Numbered from the stretch's first letter, positions 36,750 through 45,422 are shown. The stretch is DNA of 64,000 bases from Dyadobacter soli (GCF_900101885.1 NZ_FNAN01000002.1:372001-436000), one strand, 5' to 3'. Made by a program: numbers and translations. The notes: generated by a model from the letters alone, not told the origin.

Positions 36750-37937
36750 ATCATTATAGGAAATATAGTATCCTTTTACAGGAAAGAGCTGATTCTCGTG
36801 TCCACGCCGCTGCGTCTGAACAAAGCCAAGAAACTTCAATGCCTTTCCAACTTCGACTGGATTGATCTTTAACTTCCCTTCTGTTCGGCCTGTGAGAGTT
36901 TCGCATAAATCAGTGGCCGTGAAGAACTGATCGTGCTGCTCTTTGGTGCCTGGGGAATAATACTTCTGGATCAGTTCAAATTCCACAGTTGTGGTTTTAT
37001 ACTTGCTGTTAGCCAGCTCATTATCCTGTATTTCTTGAACGGTCATTTCATACCTAAAACCAACTTTGTACAACTGATAGGCCTGCGACCAAACCAGGTT
37101 GATATCAATTTCGGTCTTGTAAGCCCAGTCAATATGACGGACACCGAAACACAGCCACCTCACGCTTCCAGTTTCATCAACAAGAAACTCAGCTTTGTTG
37201 GTTGAACCCCAGACAGATGCACGCCTAGGTTCCATTCTCGGCCTTCGGTCGTATGGGTGACGCACCTTTATATACGACTTACTCATCAGCGTTTTCTGAG
37301 CATTGATTTCCGTTTTAGAAAGCGTTGACAATTCGTCCTGAATGACCGCAAAATTTTGGCAGAGCGCAATGAGGCTATCCTTATCTACCGAAATATTTTC
37401 GACCTGGTAATCTTTCAATGGCTCTGGGATCAGGAATCTTGTCAATGTTGTCTTGCCGCTATTCTGAGCGTCCTGGACAAAAATCAGTGCCTGCTTATTG
37501 AAGTAGTCATCATCCAGCGCGCAAACTACGCACCTGACCAACCACTTTTTGAACTGGACTGTAAAGCGCTCAGGATCATCAACATGGATGTAGCCAGCAA
37601 ACCGTTCAATATAATCGCCATGTTCCTGCTCTCGCCATTGCTCTGCCACCGAATTGAAATAACTTTCAAATGGATTGGTTCTGGGAACATAGTCGGAACA
37701 TAGGAAAGTATTGATCTCGGCCACGCTCGTTTTATGTCCGGCTTCACGCGCCTCTATGTATAAGGTGTTCAGATTTACACCGAAATATTCACCATGCCCT
37801 TTGTCACGCACAAAGACTTCGTTCAAAATGACATTGTAAAGGAAGTCGTATTTCGATGAAAGGAACCTGATCATATTTACGGTGGCACTCTTCGAACTCG
37901 GACCAATGGATTTTATTCCTTGATACTTTTTCATCAT
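36729..37937 (-). CDS. VapE-like P-loop replication ATPase
   Basis: A 402-residue protein of the virulence-associated-E/primase C-terminal helicase type. It has a P-loop FVQDAQNSGKTTL (Lys162) and an acidic VIQDELSTLSKTEI that serves as Walker B. An Arg-rich HPYDRRPRMEPRRASVWGSTN follows, typical of the family. The first Gly of the P-loop is absent (Asp), but GKT is intact. Such proteins replicate satellites and genomic islands. Its 3' end overlaps the iteron cluster. Confidence 0.8.
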   Translation of the reverse strand: MMKKYQGIKSIGPSSKSATVNMIRFLSSKYDFLYNVILNEVFVRDKGHGEYFGVNLNTLYIEAREAGHKTSVAEINTFLCSDYVPRTNPFESYFNSVAEQWREQEHGDYIERFAGYIHVDDPERFTVQFKKWLVRCVVCALDDDYFNKQALIFVQDAQNSGKTTLTRFLIPEPLKDYQVENISVDKDSLIALCQNFAVIQDELSTLSKTEINAQKTLMSKSYIKVRHPYDRRPRMEPRRASVWGSTNKAEFLVDETGSVRWLCFGVRHIDWAYKTEIDINLVWSQAYQLYKVGFRYEMTVQEIQDNELANSKYKTTTVEFELIQKYYSPGTKEQHDQFFTATDLCETLTGRTEGKLKINPVEVGKALKFLGFVQTQRRGHENQLFPVKGYYISYNDLTTYYK

Positions 37938-37965
37938 TCTGTTCGGATATTGATTCTCGAAAACA

Positions 37966-38006
37966 GAAATGGTATATTTGACTCACCACAAGTTAAATAC
38001 CATTTC
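37966..38006. promoter_or_regulatory. Operator-like inverted repeat before the VapE-like gene
   Basis: GAAATGGTAT (37966-37975) and ATACCATTTC (37997-38006) are perfect 10-bp arms around a 21-base spacer. They lie 28 bases upstream of the VapE-like start, suited to control by one of the element's HTH proteins. A second short hairpin, GCGAATCC-ttcg-GGGTTCGC type, follows at about 38018-38037, next to the end of the upstream HTH gene. Confidence 0.5.
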
Positions 38007-38039
38007 CAAGTGTAGCAGCGAATCCTTCGGGGTTCGCTT

Positions 38040-38384
38040 TTACTTTTTTGCTCTCCGATAGTCGTTACCCACAACATATCCACGAGCTTCTTCCTCGATT
38101 TCTTCGACCGTCTTCCTTCTCCCCGTTCGAAGCCATTTCAAAAGTTCATCCCGCGAAAAGTACAGGCGTTTCGACTTTTTCATGACGGGTATCTTGCCTG
38201 ATGAAACCAGGTTGTAGACCGTCGGCTTTGCCAGGTTTAGCAATAAGACTGCTTCGTCAATAGATAGCAGATCAGGCGTGTTTTGCGGTATGGGCTGAGC
38301 GCCCTTGGAGGTTAATTCGAGGACAAGAGACTCGATTCTATCAAGTCTCTTGTCGATGATACTGAAAGGATTTTCCATTTGCAA
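38040..38384 (-). CDS. Helix-turn-helix protein (HTH_17/excisionase-like)
   Basis: 114 residues. A MerR/excisionase-type winged HTH is clear at about 40-90: LLSIDEAVLLLNLAKPTVYNLVSSGKIPVMKKSKRLYFSRDELLKWL. A short helix precedes it and a charged tail follows. Such proteins act as recombination directionality factors or repressors in Bacteroidota elements. It sits between the VapE-like gene and the 394-aa gene. Confidence 0.85.
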   Translation of the reverse strand: MQMENPFSIIDKRLDRIESLVLELTSKGAQPIPQNTPDLLSIDEAVLLLNLAKPTVYNLVSSGKIPVMKKSKRLYFSRDELLKWLRTGRRKTVEEIEEEARGYVVGNDYRRAKK

Positions 38385-38428
38385 AAAATTTGTTTTTGCA
38401 ATGGTATGGGGTTTTTGTTATCGTTTTT

Positions 38429-39613
38429 TCATTTTTGTAATGGTAGTAAAAATTGTATTTCACTTTTGTATTTTTCACTTACTTTTGGTAATTGACTCTT
38501 CGGCAGACTTCGAAAATTCTTCCTGTGCTTCTTGAAATCGAACCCCAAAAAGTTCTCAATTACAAGGCCTAAATATTTTTCACTCTTGCCTTTCTTGCTG
38601 TCATAACCTTTGGCAACCGATCTAATCTTAAATCGATGAAAGATGTCAAGCGTTACGCCAATTTCGAATCTATCGAATGCGATTTTTCCAGCTGCCGGAC
38701 ATCCCAAAAATCCAACTCTCAGAAAAGTGATAAAATCCTGCTTTGATATTTGAGGAATATCGCGCCCACACGATGAGCAGCACATAACTATAAAATATTC
38801 GATCACATCGCGCATCGGCATATCATTGAATTGATTAGGTTGGACAGAAATTTCAGTCAATTCTTGGCGAAACTGGTTCTCTGAATAAGTGCCATTTATG
38901 TCAAGACCATTCGCTACCGTCTCGAAACTTGGGTTTGCATTAATATCTGTCTCATTATTGCTCGTTAAAACTTTACGAGCTTGTGCGCTCTCTTCCTCCG
39001 TTTCTAATGTCTTCAATCGCCGAGATTCATCATGGTCAATTTCAGCATGGACCGCAGCAATGCTTGTCCCCTCTTGTGCATTTGGCGCATTGAACTTATG
39101 AAACTCACCTTTGATGATACTATTTTCTAACCGCTTGAAAGCTTCAAAATCATCGATAGGTGTTTCTTGTAAATGAATAATGTAATGGCTGGTTGTCAGA
39201 GCACGCATTGTGTGAACGAAATTCCATCGTAGTCCCCTCATATAAACCCAAATCGCAGCAGGCACAAGCCAACATGCCGCGCCGCATACTAAGTACACAG
39301 CTTCCCATCTTTGTTCGTCTAGTCCATTCCAGAAACTTGATTTAAAGAATAGAAAACAACCTGCGAGAAACAAAAGCCGATCCAACCAATAAATAACTCG
39401 GTTAATTCGCTGATGACGTGCAGTATGAAATACCGCAAAAAGATCAGGCGATCGGTCATTAGCCTCGTACAGCCTTAGGCCGATTGCCAAATATCTGAGT
39501 CTTGATGCCAAGTCTGTTCGTCGGTCGAATGCATAGAAGTTCTCTTGCAGTTCATACTGGTTTATATTTAGCCCTTGTTCCACTGGAACAACTCCTTTAT
39601 CGTTGTAATCCAT
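38429..39613 (-). CDS. Hypothetical membrane protein of the element
   Basis: 394 residues with two hydrophobic segments at about 73-91 and 104-126, a long charged central part, and a C-terminal soluble domain (about 260-394) containing CCSSCGRDI and GFLGCPAAGKIAFDRF. The C-terminal region resembles the family-specific tails of proteins encoded next to integrases in Bacteroidota, but I cannot name it. It starts 4 bases after the integrase stop, so the two are co-transcribed. Confidence 0.7.
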   Translation of the reverse strand: MDYNDKGVVPVEQGLNINQYELQENFYAFDRRTDLASRLRYLAIGLRLYEANDRSPDLFAVFHTARHQRINRVIYWLDRLLFLAGCFLFFKSSFWNGLDEQRWEAVYLVCGAACWLVPAAIWVYMRGLRWNFVHTMRALTTSHYIIHLQETPIDDFEAFKRLENSIIKGEFHKFNAPNAQEGTSIAAVHAEIDHDESRRLKTLETEEESAQARKVLTSNNETDINANPSFETVANGLDINGTYSENQFRQELTEISVQPNQFNDMPMRDVIEYFIVMCCSSCGRDIPQISKQDFITFLRVGFLGCPAAGKIAFDRFEIGVTLDIFHRFKIRSVAKGYDSKKGKSEKYLGLVIENFLGFDFKKHRKNFRSLPKSQLPKVSEKYKSEIQFLLPLQK

Positions 39614-39617
39614 TCGT

Positions 39618-40745
39618 TTATAGTTTAATACGACCAGCCGCCTCTATCTTCTTTTTGTCAATAACCTTCGTATATATCTCGGTCGTCTTTAAATGACGAT
39701 GACCCAGCAATTTGGAGACTGTATAAATGTCTGTTCCAAGTGTCAGTTGGAGCGTGGCGTAGGTATGTCGGAAACAGTGAAAGGTTATCTTCTTCGTTAT
39801 GCCCGCCTTCATAATCCACCGTGCGAGCTGCAAATTGGTATGAGCCGAATATTTTAGACCTTTGAATACCCGTTCGTTATCATCTTCTCTTTCTCCCATC
39901 TGTTCAAAGGCCTGTTCAGGAATGTGAAGCGTTTCCGCGCCTTTTGTCTTTTGTTGTGTGAAGCGAATGAAGTAACCATCCATTTCCGAATGCTGGACCT
40001 CCTTCCAGGTTAACTTGATCATGTCCGACCAACGAAGTCCAGACAATGCCGAAAAAATAGCTGCACGTTTCAAAACCGGGTGTTCACATTCCGTTTGGTA
40101 TACCTCCTTCAATTCTTCCAAGGTCAGAAACTCGCGATGCGATTCCCCTTGCGGGACGCCTTTCACGCGAAGAATTGGGTTTACTGCAAAAAGCTTGTCC
40201 TCAAATGCTTCCTTCACACAAGCCCGGAATTTATTAAAATAGGTGTATTTGGTGTTTTCAGAAAGTCGCGAGTGCTCCGATTTTTGAGATTTGACCGTCC
40301 CGAGAAACGACTTAAAGCCCTCACAAAATTTCTCATCCACCTGGCCAAATGTGCATTTGCCTCTCGTATAAAGCAGAAGATATTTGTATGTTCCGTACCA
40401 ATTATCATAGTTTCCTTTCGACTTGTTTCGCTTGATCATTTGCTGCTTAAAGTAGGCAAGGAAATCACGTTTTGAATTCAGCCGGTCGGCGAAGTCAAAG
40501 TTCTGATTTATGAATTGAATTTCGCGTTCAGAACGGATACTCTCGGCCTTTGCTTTGCTGATACGATTGTATTCCCTCTGTTGCGGATTAGCAGGTTTAT
40601 CATAGAGGTATATTTTTAAAAACTCCCGTCGCGTCTCCTTTCCGGTCTCGGGAATGTAGATAGCCGGATAATAATCCAAATACAAACTCCTCCGGCCATC
40701 GGCCAGTGCTTTCTCCCTGAGTTTCACGCTTCTTGTACGTTCCAT
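39618..40745 (-). CDS. Tyrosine recombinase (element integrase)
   Basis: A 375-residue phage-type integrase with an N-terminal arm-binding domain (to about 60), a SAM-like core-binding domain and a catalytic domain. The active-site residues can be read: Arg238 (SGLRWSD), Lys266 (QQKTKG), His323 and Arg326 (HCFRHTY), His349 (LGHRHLKTTEIY) and nucleophile Tyr358. All are present. It is typical of Bacteroidota elements and lies about 0.6 kb from the right attachment repeat in mnmE. Confidence 0.95.
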   Translation of the reverse strand: MERTRSVKLREKALADGRRSLYLDYYPAIYIPETGKETRREFLKIYLYDKPANPQQREYNRISKAKAESIRSEREIQFINQNFDFADRLNSKRDFLAYFKQQMIKRNKSKGNYDNWYGTYKYLLLYTRGKCTFGQVDEKFCEGFKSFLGTVKSQKSEHSRLSENTKYTYFNKFRACVKEAFEDKLFAVNPILRVKGVPQGESHREFLTLEELKEVYQTECEHPVLKRAAIFSALSGLRWSDMIKLTWKEVQHSEMDGYFIRFTQQKTKGAETLHIPEQAFEQMGEREDDNERVFKGLKYSAHTNLQLARWIMKAGITKKITFHCFRHTYATLQLTLGTDIYTVSKLLGHRHLKTTEIYTKVIDKKKIEAAGRIKL

Positions 40746-41095
40746 TATATAAATAGTTTGTCTATTGAATGTCTGGCAATCACCACCCGGCGGCCCAATT
40801 TAACTGATTTGATCTTTTTGTCACCGATAAGTCGCCACAGTGTGGTACGACTAATGGTAAGCAGTTGACATGCGTCCTTAACAGACAGATATGCCTTCGC
40901 GCCAAGATTGGCGGTAGGAATTTGCCGTTTTTCTACCGTCTCCTTTTCGCTCTTCTTAACCTTCGCATCTCGCTCCCGCTTTTTGTAGTTCCTCCGGTTG
41001 CATCTCAGCGTACAAAAACGCGTCTTGGTCGTGCGTGCGGTAAATTTTTTTCCGCACTCCTGGCATATCCGGACTGTTTCAATTGTCGAGCTCAT
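40745..41095 (-). CDS. Zinc-finger plus HTH protein, probable excisionase/regulator
   Basis: 116 residues. The N-terminus carries a CxxC...CxxxC finger-like site (CQECGKKF...FCTLRCN), followed by a basic stretch. A C-terminal HTH_17 domain follows (YLSVKDACQLLTISRTTLWRLIGDKKIKSVKLGRRVV). Its stop and the integrase start share a base. Its start codon overlaps a 22-codon leader ORF. It is a candidate directionality factor for the integrase. Confidence 0.82.
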   Translation of the reverse strand: MSSTIETVRICQECGKKFTARTTKTRFCTLRCNRRNYKKRERDAKVKKSEKETVEKRQIPTANLGAKAYLSVKDACQLLTISRTTLWRLIGDKKIKSVKLGRRVVIARHSIDKLFI

Positions 41096-41160
41096 ATCCT
41101 ACTGATCGCCAACGTTTCACAATGTTTCCTTACGTTTCTTGATGTTTCAGTTTGTTTCAT
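41092..41160 (-). CDS. 22-aa leader ORF (MKQTETSRNVRKHCETLAISRI)
   Basis: The ATG at 41160 follows the purine-rich stretch AGGGGGGAAATT, an unusually strong ribosome-binding-like sequence. Its TGA overlaps the ATG of the zinc-finger/HTH gene as ATGA. The frame coincides with the five GAAAC repeats, so coding and DNA-site explanations are not separable from sequence. It may be a coupled leader peptide. Confidence 0.4.
   Translation of the reverse strand: MKQTETSRNVRKHCETLAISRI
41114..41158. promoter_or_regulatory. Five GTTTC repeats in 10-bp phase
   Basis: GTTTC starts at 41114, 41124, 41134, 41144 and 41154, exactly one helical turn apart, just upstream of the zinc-finger/HTH start. Same-face spacing suggests cooperative binding by an HTH protein such as the adjacent excisionase. 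Confidence 0.6.
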
Positions 41161-41184
41161 AATTTCCCCCCTAAAAGCCAAAAA

Positions 41185-41242
41185 TTTGTACCTTTTTGTA
41201 CCTCGTACTAAATATACCAGAAAAGGTACAAAAAGGTACAAA
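41185..41242. repeat. Right arm-type repeats (inverted pair)
   Basis: TTTGTACCTTTTTGTACCT (41185-41203) and its exact reverse complement (41224-41242) face each other across 20 bases. The second copy matches the repeat at 14017-14036 beside the left end. These are the best candidates for integrase arm-binding sites. Confidence 0.7.
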
Positions 41243-41270
41243 ACAAATCGGTAGCAAGAAAAATCAACAA

Positions 41271-41310
41271 AAAACAAAAAACCGCATCAGATTGCTCTAA
41301 ATGCGGTTTT
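41271..41310 (-). terminator. Rho-independent terminator downstream of mnmE
   Basis: AAAACCGCAT (41278-41287) pairs with ATGCGGTTTT (41301-41310) across a 13-base loop. On the minus strand a long T-rich run follows (A-run on plus 41265-41281). It lies on the element side of the attachment site, so the element supplies the terminator for mnmE. A 12-bp palindrome ATAAGTACTTAT (41325-41336) lies between it and the core site. Confidence 0.75.
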
Positions 41311-41352
41311 TATTCATTTTACTTATAAGTACTTATCGGTATTTATACCCTA

Positions 41353-41367
41353 TTACTTCCCGATACA
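41353..41367. other. attR: Right attachment site: last five codons of mnmE
   Basis: The reverse complement is TGTATCGGGAAGTAA, C-I-G-K-stop, the essential C-terminal Cys motif of MnmE. A synonymous copy is at 13961-13975. Using the end of a conserved gene keeps the gene intact after integration, as known for SGI1-type islands at the same gene. Confidence 0.82.
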
Positions 41368-42720
41368 AAACTTCGAAAAAATATTCTCCAACAAATCATC
41401 CGTAACAATAGTCCCCGTAATCTCCCCCAAATGATGCAGCGCCAACCTAATATCCTGCGCCAGAAAATCCCCGGTAACGCCCAAAGAAAGCCCATTCAAA
41501 ACATCAGTAAGCGAATCAGACGTTTTGAGCAAATGCTCATAATGCCGCAAATTAGTCACCACAGTGTCACCCGCAGCCTGCCCATGCACCAATGAAACAA
41601 GTTTCGAAGTCAATGCAGGTAAATTCTGTTGCGTATGCGCGGAAATAGGAACAATATCCGATGTATCGGAAACCAATTCAGAAGCCAGCAAAGGATTAAT
41701 ATCCGTCTTGTTCAACACAAAAACCACTTCCTTCCCAGCAGGCAGCAATGCCGCCAATGCACGGTTTTCTGCCAATGTCTCCGCGCTGTCGAAGAGGAAA
41801 ATCACAATATCAGCCTTGTCCATCGCCGCTTTCGAGCGCTCAATACCGATGGATTCGACGACGTCGGTAGTTTCCCGAATGCCCGCAGTATCGATAAAGC
41901 GGAATTTCAACCCATCCAGCACTATGGTATCCTCAATCACATCCCGCGTAGTACCCGCAATCGCAGTCACAATAGCCTTCTCTTCATTCAACAATGCATT
42001 GAGCAATGTAGACTTGCCCACATTAGGTGAGCCGATAATGGCGACCGGCACACCTTCCTTAATCGCATTCCCAAAGTCAAATGAGCTGATCAGCGGTTCG
42101 ATGGTCGCAAGTAAAGCGTCGATGAGGCGGCGCAAATCGTCGCGTTCGGCGAATTCCACGTCCTCTTCGCCGAAATCGAGTTCGAGCTCTATCATCGAAG
42201 CGAAATGGATCAGTTCGGAACGCAACGAGGCGAGCTTTTTGGAAAAGCCGCCGCGGAGTTGGTTCAATGCAGTTTTATGGCTGGCTTGGGAGTCGGCGGC
42301 GATGAGGTCGGCGACGGCTTCGGCTTGCACGAGGTCGAACTGGCCATTGAGGAAAGCTCGTTGGGTGAACTCGCCGGGTTTCGCGATGCGGGCGCCTTTC
42401 GTAATGAGTACCTTTAATATCTGACGGATAATGTAGTCGGAGCCGTGGCAGGAAATTTCGACGGAATCTTCTTTGGTAAATGAACGCGGCGTTTTGAAAA
42501 CGGTGACGAGCACTTCGTCGATGATTTCTTTGCCGGCGGTGATGGTGCCGAAATGCACGGTGTGGGATTCGGCTTTTTCGAGGTTTTTACCTCTGAAAAC
42601 GCTGTTGACCATGGAAATCGAGCCCAGGCCCGACACGCGTATAACGCCTATCGCGCCCACGCCTGAGGGCGTCGCGAGCGCGCAAATCACTTCCTGCTGA
42701 TGTATTGCTTCTGAATTCAT
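41353..42720 (-). CDS. mnmE: tRNA uridine-5-carboxymethylaminomethyl modification GTPase MnmE
   Basis: About 455 residues. The G motifs are clear: GSPNVGKSTLLN (G1), DTAGIRET (G3), NKTD (G4). The N-terminal folate-binding domain starts ICALATPSGVGAIGVIRVSG, and the C-terminus is KFCIGK, with the catalytic Cys. With MnmG it modifies the wobble uridine of several tRNAs. The frame is open to 42753, but ATG 42720 (MNSEAIHQQE) gives the usual N-terminus. The 3' end serves as the element's attachment site and is intact. Confidence 0.96.
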   Translation of the reverse strand: MNSEAIHQQEVICALATPSGVGAIGVIRVSGLGSISMVNSVFRGKNLEKAESHTVHFGTITAGKEIIDEVLVTVFKTPRSFTKEDSVEISCHGSDYIIRQILKVLITKGARIAKPGEFTQRAFLNGQFDLVQAEAVADLIAADSQASHKTALNQLRGGFSKKLASLRSELIHFASMIELELDFGEEDVEFAERDDLRRLIDALLATIEPLISSFDFGNAIKEGVPVAIIGSPNVGKSTLLNALLNEEKAIVTAIAGTTRDVIEDTIVLDGLKFRFIDTAGIRETTDVVESIGIERSKAAMDKADIVIFLFDSAETLAENRALAALLPAGKEVVFVLNKTDINPLLASELVSDTSDIVPISAHTQQNLPALTSKLVSLVHGQAAGDTVVTNLRHYEHLLKTSDSLTDVLNGLSLGVTGDFLAQDIRLALHHLGEITGTIVTDDLLENIFSKFCIGK

Positions 42721-42848
42721 AACTGCAAATATGCTACTATTTGAGAGAACCAATATCCCGCGCAGGAAGTTTGAATTTTGTACCTTTACGGGATTTTTCC
42801 GGCGCCAAGGCGTGTTACACTTTTTTCAACATTAAGATTATCAAGATT

Positions 42849-43475
42849 TTGCTTACCGAAACTTTGCCCATCGTTACCTCTGAACTTCCGGTGATGGAAG
42901 CCTTCTACACCCTGCAGGGTGAAGGCCAGCACAGCGGTCGAGCCGCGTATTTCATCCGCCTCGGCGGCTGCGATGTAGGCTGCCACTGGTGCGACGTGAA
43001 GGAATCGTGGGATGCGAGTATTCATCCCAAATTCAATATCGATGCCATCGTGGAAGGCGCATTGCAGTATGCCGGTCGTTTGGCGGTAATCACCGGTGGG
43101 GAGCCATTGATGTACAATCTCGACGAGCTGACTGGCGCATTGCAAGAGGCAGGCTTCAAAACCAATATCGAAACTTCGGGGGTATATCCGTTTACGGGGC
43201 ATTGGGATTGGGTGTGTTTTTCTCCCAAAAAATTCAAAACGCCGCATCCCGACATTTACAAAAATGCCGACGAGCTGAAAGCGATCATATATAATAAAAG
43301 CGATTTCGAATTCGCAGAGGAACATGCAGCCAAAGTCTCGCCCGATTGTACGCTCCTGCTCCAACCCGAATGGAGTAAGCAGGACGCGATGTTGCCTTTG
43401 ATAATTGACTATATCAAAGACAATCCCAAATGGAAAATGTCGTTACAAACTCACAAGTTTATGAACATTCCATAA
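42849..43475 (+). CDS. queE: 7-carboxy-7-deazaguanine synthase (radical SAM)
   Basis: About 208 residues from a TTG start. FYTLQGEGQHSGRAAYFIRLGGC opens the protein, and the radical SAM cluster ligands are in CDVGCHWCDVKESW (Cx3Cx2C). VITGGEPLMYN is the GGE motif, and ETSGVYPF follows. The enzyme makes CDG in the queuosine pathway. The frame is open from 42741, but the upstream codons do not look like the family; ATG 42894 is a later alternative. It ends on the start of the next gene. Confidence 0.92.
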   Translation: MLTETLPIVTSELPVMEAFYTLQGEGQHSGRAAYFIRLGGCDVGCHWCDVKESWDASIHPKFNIDAIVEGALQYAGRLAVITGGEPLMYNLDELTGALQEAGFKTNIETSGVYPFTGHWDWVCFSPKKFKTPHPDIYKNADELKAIIYNKSDFEFAEEHAAKVSPDCTLLLQPEWSKQDAMLPLIIDYIKDNPKWKMSLQTHKFMNIP

Positions 43476-45379
43476 TGCACCGGATTATTCTTTTCTGCTT
43501 CGCAATAAGCCTTTTTACCCTCCAATCCGTTTCAGCTCAGGACGTTACATTATCCAGAAAAGCCCGGGAAGTATACGAAAAGGCACAAAAAGCCTGGCAG
43601 GAAAGACGGCTTCCCGAAGCGACCGAGCTCTTCGAAAAAGTGCTCGAAATAGAACCAAACAGCTACGATACGCATCTGCGGCTGGCGCAGGTGAATGAAC
43701 TGCAACGAAAACCCGATCTGGTTCGCAAGCATTACTACAAGGCCATCAGTCTGCGACCCGATGCGCCACAATCCGCACCGGCATTACAATGGATCGGTCG
43801 CGACCATTTCAATGTGCAGCGCTATGATTCGGCGCAGTTTTACTTCGAAAAGGCATTTGCATTGTTTCCTGCCAAATCCAGTTTGGGCAGGCTGGCGGAA
43901 AAGTCGGTGGCATCGTCGAAGTTTGCACAGCAGGCGGTCAAAAACCCACTTCCTATCGAGAAAAAATCAATGGGCGACACGGTGAATTTCCTCGGAACAC
44001 AGTATTTCCCGGTGATGACCGCCGACGACGAGACATTGATTTTCACCGGGTTAACCGAAAACCGCGACGAGAATATCTATTTTACCAACCGCATTAAAGG
44101 CGACGGTTGGGACGTACCCGAGGAAATTTCCAAAGCGATTAATACCACCAATAATGAAGGTACCTGCACGGTTTCCGCCGACGGCCGCACGCTCGTGTTT
44201 ACAGCCTGCAACCGACCCGATGGCCATGGAAGCTGCGATTTGTACATTTCCCATAAAGTAGGAAAGGAATGGAGCCAGCCCACCAACCTCGGGCAAGAGG
44301 TGAATTCACGTGAATGGGAATCGCAGCCATCGCTTTCCGCGGACGGGCACATGCTCTATTTCGCGTCCGATCGCAAGGGAGGCGTGGGTAAGCGCGATAT
44401 CTGGGTGACGCACCTGGACGACAAAAAGCAATGGACCGCGCCCAAAAACCTCGGCCCGATGATCAACACCTCCGACGACGAGAATGCACCGTTCATTCAT
44501 GCCAATGGCCGCACATTATTCTATTCTTCCAACGGCCTGCCGGGAATGGGCGGTTTCGATATTTTTATTTCCCAAAAAACAGATACGGTATGGTCGGCGC
44601 CTTCCAATATCGGCTATCCCATTAATACGGTTTCCGACCAGGTAGGTTTGTTTATCGCGTCCAATGGCGAGAATGCCTATTATACTGATGACAATACGGA
44701 AAAAGGCGGCGGGCGCTCATTGATCTATACTTTCCGGGTACCCGAATCGCTGCAAAAGATCATCACGCCTGCGCGGTATGCGAAGGGTAAAGTTTTTGAC
44801 AAGAAAACAGGGACGGTACTGGCTTCGGACATCGATCTTTTTGACCTGAAAACACAGACAAAAGTCGGTTCATTTACTTCCGATAGTCAGAATGGCTCTT
44901 TTCTGGCGGTTTTGAACAATGGTGGTGAATATGCATTCTATGTTTCAAAACCGGGTTATCTGTTTAAAAGCCTTTCATTTTCGGTTGATAATGAGCAATC
45001 GTTTATAGACCTTGAAATCCCGCTGGAAGCGATCGAGAAGGACCGTGTGGAGGTTTTGAATAATATTTTCTTCAAAACAGGAGAATATGTCCTCGACGAC
45101 AAATCAAAAGTAGAGCTCGACAAGCTGGGCGACTTTCTGAACAAGAACAAAACCATTAAAATTGAAATATCCGGCCACACCGACGACGTGGGCTCCGACA
45201 CCGAGAATATGGCGCTTTCGCAACGCCGGGCGCAGTCGGTACAATATTATCTGCAACAGTCGGGAATTGCGGCGGACCGGATTTTGGCCAAAGGTTATGG
45301 CGAAACAACCCCCAAAGCGCCCAACGATTCGGATGAAAACCGGCAGAAAAACCGAAGAATCGAGTGGCGCATCCTGTAA
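43475..45379 (+). CDS. OmpA-family protein with TPR and beta-propeller (PorE-like)
   Basis: About 634 residues from ATG 43475, whose first base is the last of the queE stop; signal peptide MHRIILFCFAISLFTLQSVSAQ. After it come TPR repeats (about 25-130), a PD40/WD40-type propeller with repeated FSSD/SADG/FASDR motifs (about 180-440), a carboxypeptidase-regulatory-like domain (about 450-520) and a C-terminal OmpA domain that binds peptidoglycan (GHTDDVGSDTENMALSQRRAQSV). This order matches PorE of the type IX secretion system, but paralogues of the same architecture exist. Located in periplasm and outer membrane. Confidence 0.88.
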   Translation: MHRIILFCFAISLFTLQSVSAQDVTLSRKAREVYEKAQKAWQERRLPEATELFEKVLEIEPNSYDTHLRLAQVNELQRKPDLVRKHYYKAISLRPDAPQSAPALQWIGRDHFNVQRYDSAQFYFEKAFALFPAKSSLGRLAEKSVASSKFAQQAVKNPLPIEKKSMGDTVNFLGTQYFPVMTADDETLIFTGLTENRDENIYFTNRIKGDGWDVPEEISKAINTTNNEGTCTVSADGRTLVFTACNRPDGHGSCDLYISHKVGKEWSQPTNLGQEVNSREWESQPSLSADGHMLYFASDRKGGVGKRDIWVTHLDDKKQWTAPKNLGPMINTSDDENAPFIHANGRTLFYSSNGLPGMGGFDIFISQKTDTVWSAPSNIGYPINTVSDQVGLFIASNGENAYYTDDNTEKGGGRSLIYTFRVPESLQKIITPARYAKGKVFDKKTGTVLASDIDLFDLKTQTKVGSFTSDSQNGSFLAVLNNGGEYAFYVSKPGYLFKSLSFSVDNEQSFIDLEIPLEAIEKDRVEVLNNIFFKTGEYVLDDKSKVELDKLGDFLNKNKTIKIEISGHTDDVGSDTENMALSQRRAQSVQYYLQQSGIAADRILAKGYGETTPKAPNDSDENRQKNRRIEWRIL

Positions 45380-45422
45380 ATGCATTTGCATAACGGGCTG
45401 AAATTTTGCACTTTTGTCAGTC

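Larger units (their letters stand above)
13961..41367. mobile_element. Integrated element (about 27.4 kb) in the 3' end of mnmE, carrying a defence island
   Basis: The right boundary is the last 15 bases of mnmE (41353-41367). The left boundary is a 13/15 copy at 13961-13975. Both read, on the minus strand, as codons Cys-Ile-Gly-Lys-stop, and the two differences are synonymous. Inside each end is a matching tandem GGTACAAA-type repeat (14017-14036; 41185-41203 and 41224-41242), as expected for integrase arm sites. A tyrosine recombinase gene lies next to the right end. The interior is visibly AT-richer than the flanking GC-rich host genes. I see no relaxase, type IV secretion or phage structural genes, so it is an integrative element or satellite that probably needs a helper. 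Confidence 0.85.

Noticed and set aside
41114..41158. CRISPR-like array
   Set aside because: Repeats of 5 bases at 10-bp spacing are far too short; no cas genes.
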